A stretch of 49,168 bases of DNA from an uncultured Bacteroidales bacterium (GCA_946060685.1 CAMGOT010000003.1:1-49168); one strand, 5' to 3'. Shown: positions 8,193 through 17,420, counted from the first letter of the stretch. Program-made: numbers and translations. The notes: generated from the sequence alone by a model not told the origin.

Positions 8193-9584
8193 ATGTTGGA
8201 AATATTCTTTTTCCTGCTGCTCCTCGCGGCATTCGTGATGCTGTATTTCACGCGTTGGAGTGGCTATCGTGCGTTGCTGTGTCTGTGGCACGAGCAAAGC
8301 GATTATTTTGATGCCCGTCGTTTTGCGAGGGAGATGCCTTCGGAGGAAATGGCTCCTTCGGAGGATGAGCCTCTTTCTTCAGAGAGTGAGCATTTTCCCT
8401 CAGAAGATGAGCCTGCTTCGGAGGATGGAGATCCGCTTTCCGCATCAGAAGAGCCGTTTTCCGACGAAGAGGGCACGCTGCAGGAGCCGCAGGCCGACGA
8501 TGTGTGGAGCGTACGCAGATGTTCCCTCACGGATGTTCCCGAAGTTAGCGTGGTGGTGGTGAGCGAAGGCAATGGTGCCGTGCTGGAGGAAAACCTGCCC
8601 TATATCCTGCGGCAGACGCATCCCAGCTTCGAGGTCATCGTGGTGGATGCCGCTTCGGCCGATACCCACACCTCCGTGCTCACCTCCGATGCCCTGAAAC
8701 GCTTGCAACAGGAGTTTCCCCATCTGCGCCGGACGTACGTGCCGCAGAGCAGTCGGAACATCGACCGCCGGCTGCTGGGATATACCCTTGGCATTCGTGC
8801 CGCACGGGCTCCGTGGGTGGCGGTCATAGGGCCCGACTGTGTGCCGGAGAGTTATGATTGGCTGTCGACCATGATGTGCCTCACGGGCGACGATGTAGAT
8901 GTGGTGATAGGCTATGCCAATTATTTCCAGGACGAAGATGCTGCGACCCGTCGTGCCAGTTTCGGACGTCTGCGTCGTTTCCTCTTCTTTGCCCGTGCCG
9001 TGCTGGGCGGGCATGCCGTGGGGGCCGACTCCTGCAACGTCGTACTGCGGCGTGCGTGGTTTCTGGAAGGTGGCGGATTTCCCTATACGGTGGGCGTGCC
9101 CTTCTCCGCCATCTCCCTGCTGGTCGATTCGCAGACGGAATGCGGGCGTGTGGCGCTGGCACTCTATCCCGACACGTTCGTGCGCCAGTTGTTCCCCGAC
9201 GATACAGAATATCTTGCTGAGATGCGCATCCAGCATAGGCTGGCACAACGTCTGCGCAGGTCGCAGGCGCCTTGGCTGCTGCGTCGCGACACGTGGGCAG
9301 ATACCGCCATTCTCCTCTTCACGCTCTCCTTCTGTGGCTACGTGGTGGTGCGCGTGCTGCGCTATATTCCCTTCGCCGATATGGTGCGCAGCGTCATCAG
9401 CCCTGTGGTACCCTATGCTCCTTTCTACGATTGGAAGTGGCTTCTTCTCGACATTCCTGCCTTCGCGATGCCCGTCGCCTCGGTAGTCCTCTCCGTCGTC
9501 ACCTTCCGTCGCCTTTCCTGCCTGTTTGAGGAAGCGTCCTTCGGAGCCTATCCCATGTGTTTCCATTTCCTGCTGCCATGGTGA
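8193..9584 (+). CDS. Membrane glycosyltransferase family 2 with acidic Ser/Glu-rich insert
   Basis: VSVVVVSEGNGAVLEENLPYILRQTHPSFEVIVVDAAS GT2 core; N-terminal and C-terminal TM segments; insert EMPSEEMAPSEDEPLSSESEHFPSEDEPASEDGDPLSASEEPFSDEEG. Confidence 0.85.
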   Translation: MLEIFFFLLLLAAFVMLYFTRWSGYRALLCLWHEQSDYFDARRFAREMPSEEMAPSEDEPLSSESEHFPSEDEPASEDGDPLSASEEPFSDEEGTLQEPQADDVWSVRRCSLTDVPEVSVVVVSEGNGAVLEENLPYILRQTHPSFEVIVVDAASADTHTSVLTSDALKRLQQEFPHLRRTYVPQSSRNIDRRLLGYTLGIRAARAPWVAVIGPDCVPESYDWLSTMMCLTGDDVDVVIGYANYFQDEDAATRRASFGRLRRFLFFARAVLGGHAVGADSCNVVLRRAWFLEGGGFPYTVGVPFSAISLLVDSQTECGRVALALYPDTFVRQLFPDDTEYLAEMRIQHRLAQRLRRSQAPWLLRRDTWADTAILLFTLSFCGYVVVRVLRYIPFADMVRSVISPVVPYAPFYDWKWLLLDIPAFAMPVASVVLSVVTFRRLSCLFEEASFGAYPMCFHFLLPW

Positions 9585-9749
9585 AAGCTGGCCACGTGGT
9601 GGAAATGCCGTAAGATGAGTCGTACGGCGATGTAAAGATATTTGGAGGGGGGGAGCTCCCAGGCATCTGGGGGCAAATATAGGTTTGGCGGAGAGATGGA
9701 TGAATGCTGCGTGAGACAAGAATTGCCAGAGAAAGGCAGAAGATTTTTA

Positions 9750-9875
9750 CTGCTTCGCCGATGTATGTCAACTTCATGGCCAATAAGGTTAATAACCTTG
9801 CGGCCATAAGGTTAATAACCCTACAGCCGTAAGGTTATTAACCTTATCGGCGATATTGTGGTATAGGCTGTTTTT
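9750..9875 (+). repeat. Dispersed repeat R1, copy A: ~125 bp containing three 23-bp-period palindromic units
   Basis: TAAGGTTAATAACCTT units start at 9784, 9807 and 9830; flanked by ATGTATGTCAACTTCATGGCC; reverse-complement homologue at 46851-46972. Confidence 0.9.
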
Positions 9876-10080
9876 CCCAGTTAGCTCAAATCCTTCGAAA
9901 TCATGTTGTTGGGTTTTAAAAGCAAGCTAAGCACCGGTACCTCAAATGGGACATCCTGTTTTTGGAAACGACGTTCGAAGCTAGGGCCGAGGCAAGGTGG
10001 GGTTTGAATATGCCTTGAGAGAAGGAGAAAGACATGGTCGGCATCCCATAGCCTTTTCTCCTTCGAAGGGGGGCGGTATG

Positions 10081-10122
10081 AAAAAAGCATCTGAGGCACA
10101 CGTTCGTGCTTCAGATGCTTTT
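10081..10122 (-). terminator. Intrinsic terminator of the glsB/glsA-like operon
   Basis: AAAAGCATCTGA...TCAGATGCTTTT perfect 12-bp arms plus inner stem; T6 run on the minus strand. Confidence 0.8.
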
Positions 10123-10157
10123 GCTATAGGGGTGTTCCGGCTTCGGATGCAAGGCAT

Positions 10158-11153
10158 TTATTCGCTCACGGCATTCCAGGGATGCTTTTTGAATACTTCC
10201 TGGAAGAGCGAGAGGGAATCGGGATTTTCCTTGGCATAACTTTCGATATGGCGTATGCGCTTCTCCTCCAGAATTTCGTCGAAGGCGATGAGGATGGCCG
10301 TCTCCTCCACCATGCCAAACTCCTCGTTGATGGCAGTTCCGAACACGCGCATCGTGGGCGAGAGGTTCATGTAGGCGTTGACCAAGGGCGGGATGTTGTA
10401 GCCCAATTTGCGCACAGCCTTGTTGAGGATGCGGAAATCTGCCACAAAATCATCCTCCACGAAGAGTTCACGCAGTTCGTGCTCCGGTGTGGTGAGTCCC
10501 TCGGGGTGTACCGCTTTCACCAGCCCGTCGCGGTCGCCGAAATGCTTTTTCAGGAAGAAGAGAATCATGTCGCGTGCCGTACGGTTGAAGCTGGGGTACA
10601 TCGTCATCTTTCCGAAGAAATACTTGAGGTGCGGTATGAGCATGGTCAAGGCTCCCAGTCCGTCCCAAAGATTGTCCAGGGCGTAGAGGCTCTTTGCCAG
10701 GTTCTTGCTCGACTGGTATTCCAGCGTGACGAAGCTGCGTCCCAGTTCGACGGTATGCGGGAGGAAATTGTCGATGAAGTTTTGCGAGAAATGGAACATA
10801 TGGCCCGTGGCAAGGTGTGGCTGCCCGTTCTTTTCGAAAGTGATGTCGGCATAGGGCAGGAAGCGGTAGCCGCCCAGAATCTCCTCGGCATCGGGATTCC
10901 ACACGATGAGCTGGTAGTAGGGGTGCTCGCAGGTGTCAAACTCGTCGAGGTCGCAGTCGAGCCCGGAGCCTCCTCCCGCCGTACGGAAGGCGATTTCGCG
11001 GAGGCGGCCGATTTCGCGTACCACATTCGGGGCCTGCTGCCAGGTGACGATGTATATTTCATTGCCGGCCTTGTTCGTATGCCGCAGGCGGCGTTCGGGG
11101 GTGAGTTCGGATTTCAGCAGATTGCGGTCAATCGGTGCAATAATGTCTTTCAT
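10158..11153 (-). CDS. glsB: GNAT/OlsB-type N-acyltransferase, GlsB-like (glycine lipid synthesis)
   Basis: MKDIIAPIDRNLLKSELTPERRLRHTNKAGNEIYIV...RLREIAFRTAGGGSGLDCDLDEFD...EILGGYRF...ELGRSFV; adjacent PlsC-type partner as in the Bacteroides gls pair. Confidence 0.75.
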   Translation of the reverse strand: MKDIIAPIDRNLLKSELTPERRLRHTNKAGNEIYIVTWQQAPNVVREIGRLREIAFRTAGGGSGLDCDLDEFDTCEHPYYQLIVWNPDAEEILGGYRFLPYADITFEKNGQPHLATGHMFHFSQNFIDNFLPHTVELGRSFVTLEYQSSKNLAKSLYALDNLWDGLGALTMLIPHLKYFFGKMTMYPSFNRTARDMILFFLKKHFGDRDGLVKAVHPEGLTTPEHELRELFVEDDFVADFRILNKAVRKLGYNIPPLVNAYMNLSPTMRVFGTAINEEFGMVEETAILIAFDEILEEKRIRHIESYAKENPDSLSLFQEVFKKHPWNAVSE

Positions 11154-11232
11154 ATCAAAATGGAGATAGACGTATGGAAAGAGGGGTGGAACGACGTGTC
11201 GATGTTCATGAGAGAGGCAGGGGAGGACATCG

Positions 11233-12054
11233 TCAGAGCTTGTAGACAATATCCCTGATGAGTGCCGCCCATTCCGTAGGTGTCTTTTCTTTGGTCAATC
11301 TGTGGTAGGGTATGGGTTTTCCGATGCGAATGGTAAAGGTTTTGTGCTGGTTTTTGTAGAGTTCGTCGACGAGGTAGAGCATGGCCAGATTCACCTTGAG
11401 GCCGAGCATACGGGTCAGGTTGGCCAGGCGATAGAAGAATTCGGAGTTGCGCCCGTCGAAGTGCATGGGCACGATGTCGCGCTGAGTCTCGATGCTTTTG
11501 GTGACGAAGGTCTTTTTCCATTCGAGGTCCTGAATGCACCCGTTGATTTTTCTAGAGCATATTCCCGCCGGAAACATGATGACGTGGTTGTCGCTCTTGA
11601 ACACGGCCTCCACCATGCGGGGGAAGTCGCGGCTTTGGCGCCCCGTCTTGTTGATGCCCACGAAGAGCGGAGCCAGTCCGGAGAGATTCATGAGCAAGTC
11701 GTTCACGAGATATTTGATGCGTCCGTCGTAGTATCCTCCCAGCACGCTCCCCAGCGCCAGTCCGTCGGGTCCGCCCAGAGGATGGTTGCACACGAAGGTA
11801 TAGCGTCGTCCGTCGCTGTCGTCGGGCAGATTCTCCGTCCCTTCCACGTGGATGTTGATGTCGAGGTAGCGCAGGCAGTCGTCAATCCATTCCACGCCCT
11901 GCTTTTCCCCCTCTTGGAGGATGAAGCCGTTCAGCCATTCCTGATGTATGATGCGTTTCAGCCAGGAGTTGACGAACGATGGCACATATTTCGCCTTGTC
12001 GCCCATTTTGGCCTTGAGAATGCTGTCGATATCTATGAGAAAGGGTTGTGACAT
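11233..12054 (-). CDS. glsA: PlsC/OlsA-type O-acyltransferase, GlsA-like
   Basis: VCNHPLGGPDGLALG (NHx4D-type acyltransferase motif), FPAGICSRK; immediately upstream of the glsB-like gene on the same strand. Confidence 0.75.
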   Translation of the reverse strand: MSQPFLIDIDSILKAKMGDKAKYVPSFVNSWLKRIIHQEWLNGFILQEGEKQGVEWIDDCLRYLDINIHVEGTENLPDDSDGRRYTFVCNHPLGGPDGLALGSVLGGYYDGRIKYLVNDLLMNLSGLAPLFVGINKTGRQSRDFPRMVEAVFKSDNHVIMFPAGICSRKINGCIQDLEWKKTFVTKSIETQRDIVPMHFDGRNSEFFYRLANLTRMLGLKVNLAMLYLVDELYKNQHKTFTIRIGKPIPYHRLTKEKTPTEWAALIRDIVYKL

Positions 12055-12081
12055 AAAATAAAAGAGAGAGTATAGTTTAGC

Positions 12082-12160
12082 TTGGCTTTGCCTTGCTTTG
12101 TCACGACTCGGGATAGTCCAAGCAAGGCTTGGCCTCTCCGCTCGCTGCTCCAAAGCATGG
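12082..12160 (+). repeat. Dispersed repeat R2, copy A
   Basis: TTGGCTTTGCCTTGCTTTGTCACGACTCGGGATAGTCCAAGCAAGGCTTGG... aligns with 36121-36198 over ~78 bp with few gaps. Confidence 0.75.
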
Positions 12161-12379
12161 CATCCCCTCTTCCGCTGTGTTGCTTCGTGGGTGTTGAGTC
12201 TCCGGGTAATTCGGATGTGGGTGTAGGGGTCTGCAAGCATTTTCTGCCCCGCCTGCCCTGATGCAAGGAGTGGTTGGCAAAGCGCACCGACACCCCTGTT
12301 TTGGCAAGGCTCTTGCTTTATTTCGGGGCAAATGTAGTGCTTTTTTATAGAAATTCCCATATCCTGTGCTTTTTTTTTG

Positions 12380-12387
12380 TAATTTTG
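12380..12387 (+). promoter_or_regulatory. -7 box TAATTTTG upstream of the membrane AraC-like gene
   Basis: TAnnTTTG match ~95 bp upstream of 12483. Confidence 0.4.
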
Positions 12388-12482
12388 CCGTGATTTACGT
12401 CGCTATTTGCAGTACGCTTATGTGTTATAGCCCATTTCGCCCTGCCAAAAGCCCCGTCAAAACCCACTTATAGAGAGAGGAT

Positions 12483-13628
12483 ATGAAAACACTCCTGATT
12501 CTTGCCACCGAACTCGTGGCCGTCAGCCATCTGTCATTTTCCATCGTGCTTTTCATCTATGCCCGCCGTAGCGTAGCCTTCAAGGCGCAGGCATGGGTGC
12601 TGATGCTCATCGCCATGATATTCGGCGTGGCTCTTGCGCTATCCGTCATCAACAGCGTGCCCTATGAGTTCGGCATTCTGAATCCGTACATGCTCATCTT
12701 CCTGCTCGTCACGAGTTTTCTGCTCAGCATCAATCCTCTGGGTATGGTGATGCCAGGCTATCTGCAGGTGGGGCGCATGGTGCGCTATGCCTCCCCCGCC
12801 ATTGTCGTGGTGAGCCTCTATGTGCTTGGGTTGCTGGCAGGAAGTCAGGTGGTGGTGATTCATGATTTGGCCGATTTGCCCGAAGCATTCCTCTCCTCGG
12901 ATGTGGTGCTGCGCATTTCCGCCCTGCTGCTCAGTTTCGGCTACATCTTCAATATCATCTTCGTGCCCCATCTTCGGTTGCGCAGGAAGAGCCTGCCCAA
13001 GAATATCGTCACGTATGCCATGCTGCTCGGCATCGTGCAACTCATCTTCGTGATATGCACCATACGTTTCTCCATGCCCCTTTTCATCGTGTATGAAATT
13101 CTCTTTGCCTCCGTCAGCGTGATGCTCTGCGGGTGTATCATCAAGCCCCTGATGCAGGCCCAGCCCTATCCGGAAATCAAGGAGGTGGAAGTGGCACCCA
13201 CCAACGAGGAAATCTCCGTGGTGGAAGAGGAGGACTTCAACGAGGCCAACCGCTATCGTTTTGAGCGGGTGGAATATGTGATGCAGCATGAAAAGCCCTA
13301 CGTCTCCCCTGACTTCAACCGCGACCGCCTGTGCCGCCTCTCCGGCTTCAACCGCCACATCCTGCTCCAGACGCTCCGCAGCCAGGGCTACAACGACGTT
13401 CACGACTATATCTCGCGCTATCGCGTGAAGGAACTCCGCAGCCTGATATTGTCAGGCGAGGTGACCGACATCAAGCAGCACGAGCGTGTGGGCTTCCGCA
13501 CGCTGAAGACGGCGGCCATGGCTTTCGAGCGCTATGAGCACGTCACGCTGACGGCCTTCCTCGCCATGGCGGCAGGGCCGCAGCCGCCCACTCCCGTAGG
13601 GAAGGACGGGCAGGATGCTGCCGAATAG
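12483..13628 (+). CDS. Multi-pass membrane protein with C-terminal AraC-type helix-turn-helix domain
   Basis: Several TM segments in the first ~220 aa; C-terminus EKPYVSPDFNRDRLCRLSGFNRHILLQTLRSQGYNDVHDYISRYRVKELRSL...VGFRTLKTAAMAFERYEHVT resembles AraC HTH. Confidence 0.75.
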   Translation: MKTLLILATELVAVSHLSFSIVLFIYARRSVAFKAQAWVLMLIAMIFGVALALSVINSVPYEFGILNPYMLIFLLVTSFLLSINPLGMVMPGYLQVGRMVRYASPAIVVVSLYVLGLLAGSQVVVIHDLADLPEAFLSSDVVLRISALLLSFGYIFNIIFVPHLRLRRKSLPKNIVTYAMLLGIVQLIFVICTIRFSMPLFIVYEILFASVSVMLCGCIIKPLMQAQPYPEIKEVEVAPTNEEISVVEEEDFNEANRYRFERVEYVMQHEKPYVSPDFNRDRLCRLSGFNRHILLQTLRSQGYNDVHDYISRYRVKELRSLILSGEVTDIKQHERVGFRTLKTAAMAFERYEHVTLTAFLAMAAGPQPPTPVGKDGQDAAE

Positions 13629-13682
13629 CCCCGGCATGACGCCCACCATTATCTCAGCCCCCATCTTTTAGCGCAATAATTC

Positions 13683-14720
13683 ATGAGACTCGTATTTTCC
13701 TTTATCATTCCCGTATACAACCGTCCTGACGAGATTGACGAACTCCTGGAATCCATCACCCGCCAGTCCTCCCAGGATGCGGAGGTCATCGTCGTGGAGG
13801 ATGGTAGCCAGGTGCCTTGCCATGATGTAGTGGAAAAATATGCCGACCGCCTCCGCGTGCAGTATTTCCTGAAGCCCAACAGCGGTCCGGGCGAGAGCCG
13901 CAACTACGGTGTGGAGCGGGCCCAGGGCGATTTCGTGATTATCCTCGACAGCGATGTGGTGCTGCCCGAAGGGTATCTTGAGGCAGTCAGGGCCGAACTG
14001 TTTGCCGGTGGCGAAGGCTCTCCGGCATCCTGCGAGGCTTTCGGAGGCCCCGACCGTGCCCATGAGAGTTTCACCCCCATACAGAAGGCCATCAACTATG
14101 GCATGACCTCCTTCTTCACCACGGGCGGCATACGCGGCGGCGACCGCAAGGGAAAGAGCGGCCCGCAGATGGACCGCTTCTATCCCCGCTCCTACAATAT
14201 GGGCATCAGCCGCGAGGTGTACCGGCGGCTGGGAGGATTCTCGAAGATGAGATTCGGCGAGGACATCGATTTCTCCTATCGTCTGGTGGAATCGGGCGCA
14301 CGTTGCAGGCTGTTTCCCGGAGCATGGGTGTATCATAAGCGGCGTTCCACCTTCCGGCAGTTTTTCAAGCAGGTACACAATTCCGGCATCGCCCGCATCA
14401 ATCTCGGCCTTCGCCATCCCGGAACGACGAAAGCCGTGCATTGTCTGCCGGCCGTCTTCACCCTCGGAGTGGCAGGATGCCTGCTGTTGGCCCTGGCATT
14501 CCTGCAGGCCATATTCCTCCTTCCCCTCCTGTTCTATGCCCTGATGATTCTCGTCGACTCTTCCCTGAAGAACCGCAGCCTCCGGGTGGGCATCTTGAGC
14601 GTGGCGGCCGCATACATCCAGCTCATAGGCTATGGCACGGGGTTCCTGCGTTGCTTCTATGAGCGCAGGCTGCTGCGAAGAGGAGAGTTTGAGGCATTCA
14701 AGCATAATTTCTACAAGTAG
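13683..14720 (+). CDS. Glycosyltransferase family 2
   Basis: FSFIIPVYNRPDEIDELLESITRQ...VIVVEDGS...ILDSDVVLP...GFSKMRFGEDIDFSYRL. Confidence 0.92.
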   Translation: MRLVFSFIIPVYNRPDEIDELLESITRQSSQDAEVIVVEDGSQVPCHDVVEKYADRLRVQYFLKPNSGPGESRNYGVERAQGDFVIILDSDVVLPEGYLEAVRAELFAGGEGSPASCEAFGGPDRAHESFTPIQKAINYGMTSFFTTGGIRGGDRKGKSGPQMDRFYPRSYNMGISREVYRRLGGFSKMRFGEDIDFSYRLVESGARCRLFPGAWVYHKRRSTFRQFFKQVHNSGIARINLGLRHPGTTKAVHCLPAVFTLGVAGCLLLALAFLQAIFLLPLLFYALMILVDSSLKNRSLRVGILSVAAAYIQLIGYGTGFLRCFYERRLLRRGEFEAFKHNFYK

Positions 14721-14731
14721 CAATCCGGCTT

Positions 14732-15445
14732 ATGGCATCTACCGACGAAACCACACGCAAGGCACGCATCTGCGAATGGAACGAGGACGACCGTCCCCGC
14801 GAGCGCTTCATGCGCTATGGCCCCCAGGCCCTGTCATCGGCCGAACTGCTGGCCATACTCATTGGTAGCGGCAATTCCCGCGAAACTGCCGTGGACCTCA
14901 TGCAACGCATCATTACCGACTGCGAGGGAAGCCTGAACCGCCTGGGAAAGCGGAGCATCGAGCAGCTTTCGCGCTATGAAGGCATAGGTCCGGTGAAGGC
15001 CATCACCATCCTTGCCGCCTGCGAACTGGGAAAACGCCGATTGCAGGAGACGCTGAAGAACACCAGCATACAGACGGCAAAGGATGTCTATGAATATATG
15101 CGCCTGAAGGTGATGGACACGATGCACGAGCAGGCCTACGTGCTGATGCTCAACGCCCGCCTTTGCCTGATGGATTGTGTGTGCGTGAGCGATGGCGGCA
15201 CCACGCAGACGGCTGTCGATGTGCGGCGCGTGCTGCGCGAGGCCCTGCTTTGCGACGGCTGCACGCGCATCATTCTCTGCCACAACCATCCCAGCGGAAA
15301 CGCCTCGCCTTCGCGGCAGGACGACCGTTTGACGGAGGAAATGGCGCGGGCGGCAAAAGCTGTCAACCTGCCTCTCGTAGACCATATCATCGTGGCCGAC
15401 GGCAGCTACTACAGTTATGCCGATGAGGGAAAACTCACGGTATAG
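14732..15445 (+). CDS. radC: RadC-family JAB-domain protein
   Basis: RPRERFMRYGPQALSSAELLAILIGSG...ILCHNHPSGNASPSRQDDRLTEEM...DHIIVADGSYYSYADEG. Confidence 0.95.
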   Translation: MASTDETTRKARICEWNEDDRPRERFMRYGPQALSSAELLAILIGSGNSRETAVDLMQRIITDCEGSLNRLGKRSIEQLSRYEGIGPVKAITILAACELGKRRLQETLKNTSIQTAKDVYEYMRLKVMDTMHEQAYVLMLNARLCLMDCVCVSDGGTTQTAVDVRRVLREALLCDGCTRIILCHNHPSGNASPSRQDDRLTEEMARAAKAVNLPLVDHIIVADGSYYSYADEGKLTV

Positions 15446-15597
15446 GGCGTGGCATATCCCTCCACCCCCTGTGTGATGGCAAAGATATATACCCCTATCA
15501 TCCCGCTTCTCCCTGCTTTTCCATGCCGGGGCCGATTGTGGCGGCATTAGACGAATACATATATACTCAAAGTCAGAAAGAAGTACAAGAAAATAAA

Positions 15598-15918
15598 ATG
15601 ACACCAGAAGAGAAAATACGCATCGAAGAGCGCATCGTGGAAGTGCTCAAGACGGTCTACGACCCTGAGATTCCCGTAGACATCTTCAATCTCGGCTTAA
15701 TCTACCGCATTGACCTTGCCGACGACGGAATCCTTGAGGTCGACATGACCCTTACCGCCCCCAACTGTCCGGCGGCCGACTTTATCGTGGAGGATGTCCG
15801 ACTGAAACTCCAGGGCATTCCCGAAGTGGTGGATGCCCGAGTGAACCTCGTGTTTGAACCCGAATGGGACAAGGACATGATGAGCGAGGAGGCCAAGCTC
15901 GAACTGGGGTTCCTGTAG
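15598..15918 (+). CDS. DUF59/MIP18-family (SufT-like) Fe-S assembly protein
   Basis: VLKTVYDPEIPVDIFNLGLIYRIDL...MTLTAPNCPAADFIVEDV...VNLVFEPEWDKDMMSEEAKLELGFL. Confidence 0.93.
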   Translation: MTPEEKIRIEERIVEVLKTVYDPEIPVDIFNLGLIYRIDLADDGILEVDMTLTAPNCPAADFIVEDVRLKLQGIPEVVDARVNLVFEPEWDKDMMSEEAKLELGFL

Positions 15919-16054
15919 TATACGCTCCCCCCCCTCGTTCCCTCAGGCTGTTTCATTCCCCCTGTGCTCCACGCATTTTTGATTCACGAACATACTCCCC
16001 CTAAGCATCCTCATATCACGCTCAACAATCAAAGCCCCCTTTTTTCCAGACCCT

Positions 16055-16822
16055 ATGAAACCCGTGTATTTCCTCAGCGATGCCCATCTTGGCTCGCTGG
16101 CCATCCATAGCCGGCGCATGCAGGAGAGGCGTCTTGTGAACTTTCTCGACAGCATCAAGCATAAGGCCGGTGCCGTGTATTTCCTGGGCGACATGTTCGA
16201 CTTCTGGTTTGAATACCGCCAGGTGGTGCCGCGTGGCTTCACCCGATTTCTCGGCAAGGTGTCCGAACTGACCGACCTTGGCGTGGAGGTGCATTATTTC
16301 ACCGGAAACCACGATCTCTGGACTTCCGGGTATCTGGAGGAAGAATGCGGGGTGACGCTGCATCGCGAAACCTCCACCACCTGCGAAATCTACGGCAGCA
16401 TCTTTTATCTGGCACATGGCGACGGCTTGGGATGCGACTCCCGAGGCTTCAAGTTCCTGCGGGGCATTTTCCACAGCCGTGTGTGCCAAAAGCTTTTCAA
16501 ATGGCTGCATCCTGACCTCGGAGTGGCCTTCGGACTTGAATGGGCTCGCCGCAGCAGGCTGAAGCGCGAGGACGGAACCGAACCCCCTTTCCAGGGCGAG
16601 GAAAAAGAGGTGCTCATACGCTTTGCCAAGAATTATCTGAAGGACCATCCCGACATCAACTATTTCATCTTCGGCCATCGCCACATCGACTATGATCTCA
16701 TGCTCTCCCGCACGAGCCGGGTGCTCCTCCTGGGCGATTGGATCCAGCTCTTCACTTATGCCGTCTTCGACGGCGAACATCTTTTCATGGAGGATTATGT
16801 GGAGGGCGACAGTCAGCCCTAA
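16055..16822 (+). CDS. lpxH: UDP-2,3-diacylglucosamine diphosphatase (LpxH-like)
   Basis: VYFLSDAHLGS...FLGDMFDFWFEYR...YFTGNHDLW...FGHRHI metallophosphoesterase motifs. Confidence 0.88.
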   Translation: MKPVYFLSDAHLGSLAIHSRRMQERRLVNFLDSIKHKAGAVYFLGDMFDFWFEYRQVVPRGFTRFLGKVSELTDLGVEVHYFTGNHDLWTSGYLEEECGVTLHRETSTTCEIYGSIFYLAHGDGLGCDSRGFKFLRGIFHSRVCQKLFKWLHPDLGVAFGLEWARRSRLKREDGTEPPFQGEEKEVLIRFAKNYLKDHPDINYFIFGHRHIDYDLMLSRTSRVLLLGDWIQLFTYAVFDGEHLFMEDYVEGDSQP

Positions 16823-16894
16823 GGGTGAATGTTTTTTTGCAAAAAACTGTAGTGATTGTCCAGCCTTGCTCGTCAAAGAGTAAAAACCAAGCCT

Positions 16895-17410
16895 ATGAAC
16901 AAAGCCGATAAAGAGCGGGAATTTACAGATATGGTACATCGTCTGAAAGGTACCATCACCACCGTCTGCATGATGTATGCCGACGAGCGGACACCGGTCG
17001 ACGACCTGGTGCAGGAGTCGCTCGTCAATCTGTGGCAGGGTTTCGACTCCTTCCAGGGACGTAGCGATATCAAGACGTGGGTGTATCGCGTCTGCATCAA
17101 CACCTGTATCTCCATGGACCGCAAGCGAAAAAGCCGTCCCCAGACCAACAGCCTCGACGAGACGTGCCGCAATATCATCAGCGAGGAGTCCGACAGCAGC
17201 CTGCATGAGGCCCGCCTCAAGGAGCTCTACGACCGCATCCAGCGGCTCAGCGTTTTTGAGCGTGCCATCATCCTGCTTTGGCTGGAAGGAATGCCCTATG
17301 ATGAAATCGGAAAGGTGGTGGGCATCACGGCGAAGAATGTCAGCGTGAGGCTCGTCAGGATTCGTGAGGCCCTGAAGCGAATGTCAAACTTAAACGAGGA
17401 GGTGGAATAA
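16895..17410 (+). CDS. ECF-type RNA polymerase sigma factor
   Basis: DDLVQESLVNLWQGFDSFQGRSDIKTWVYRVCINTCISMDRKRKS (region 2) and RAIILLWLEGMPYDEIGKVVGITAKNVSVRLVRIREAL (region 4). Confidence 0.93.
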   Translation: MNKADKEREFTDMVHRLKGTITTVCMMYADERTPVDDLVQESLVNLWQGFDSFQGRSDIKTWVYRVCINTCISMDRKRKSRPQTNSLDETCRNIISEESDSSLHEARLKELYDRIQRLSVFERAIILLWLEGMPYDEIGKVVGITAKNVSVRLVRIREALKRMSNLNEEVE

Positions 17411-17420
17411 TATTTTTACT

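Noticed and set aside
9784-9852. 23-bp-period repeats considered as a CRISPR array
   Set aside because: Contiguous palindromic units without unique spacers, only three units, no cas genes, and the whole block is duplicated elsewhere.
9881-10101. Small minus-strand ORFs (72 and 61 aa)
   Set aside because: Overlapping frames, no motifs, and they run through the terminator hairpin.
10182-12051. Long plus-strand ORFs (358 and 249 aa) antisense to glsB/glsA-like genes
   Set aside because: Shadow ORFs in GC-rich DNA with no recognisable motifs.
13668-17206. Minus-strand ORFs of 351, 256 and 394 aa antisense to GT2, radC, lpxH and the sigma factor
   Set aside because: They overlap several well-supported plus-strand genes and have compositionally biased translations.
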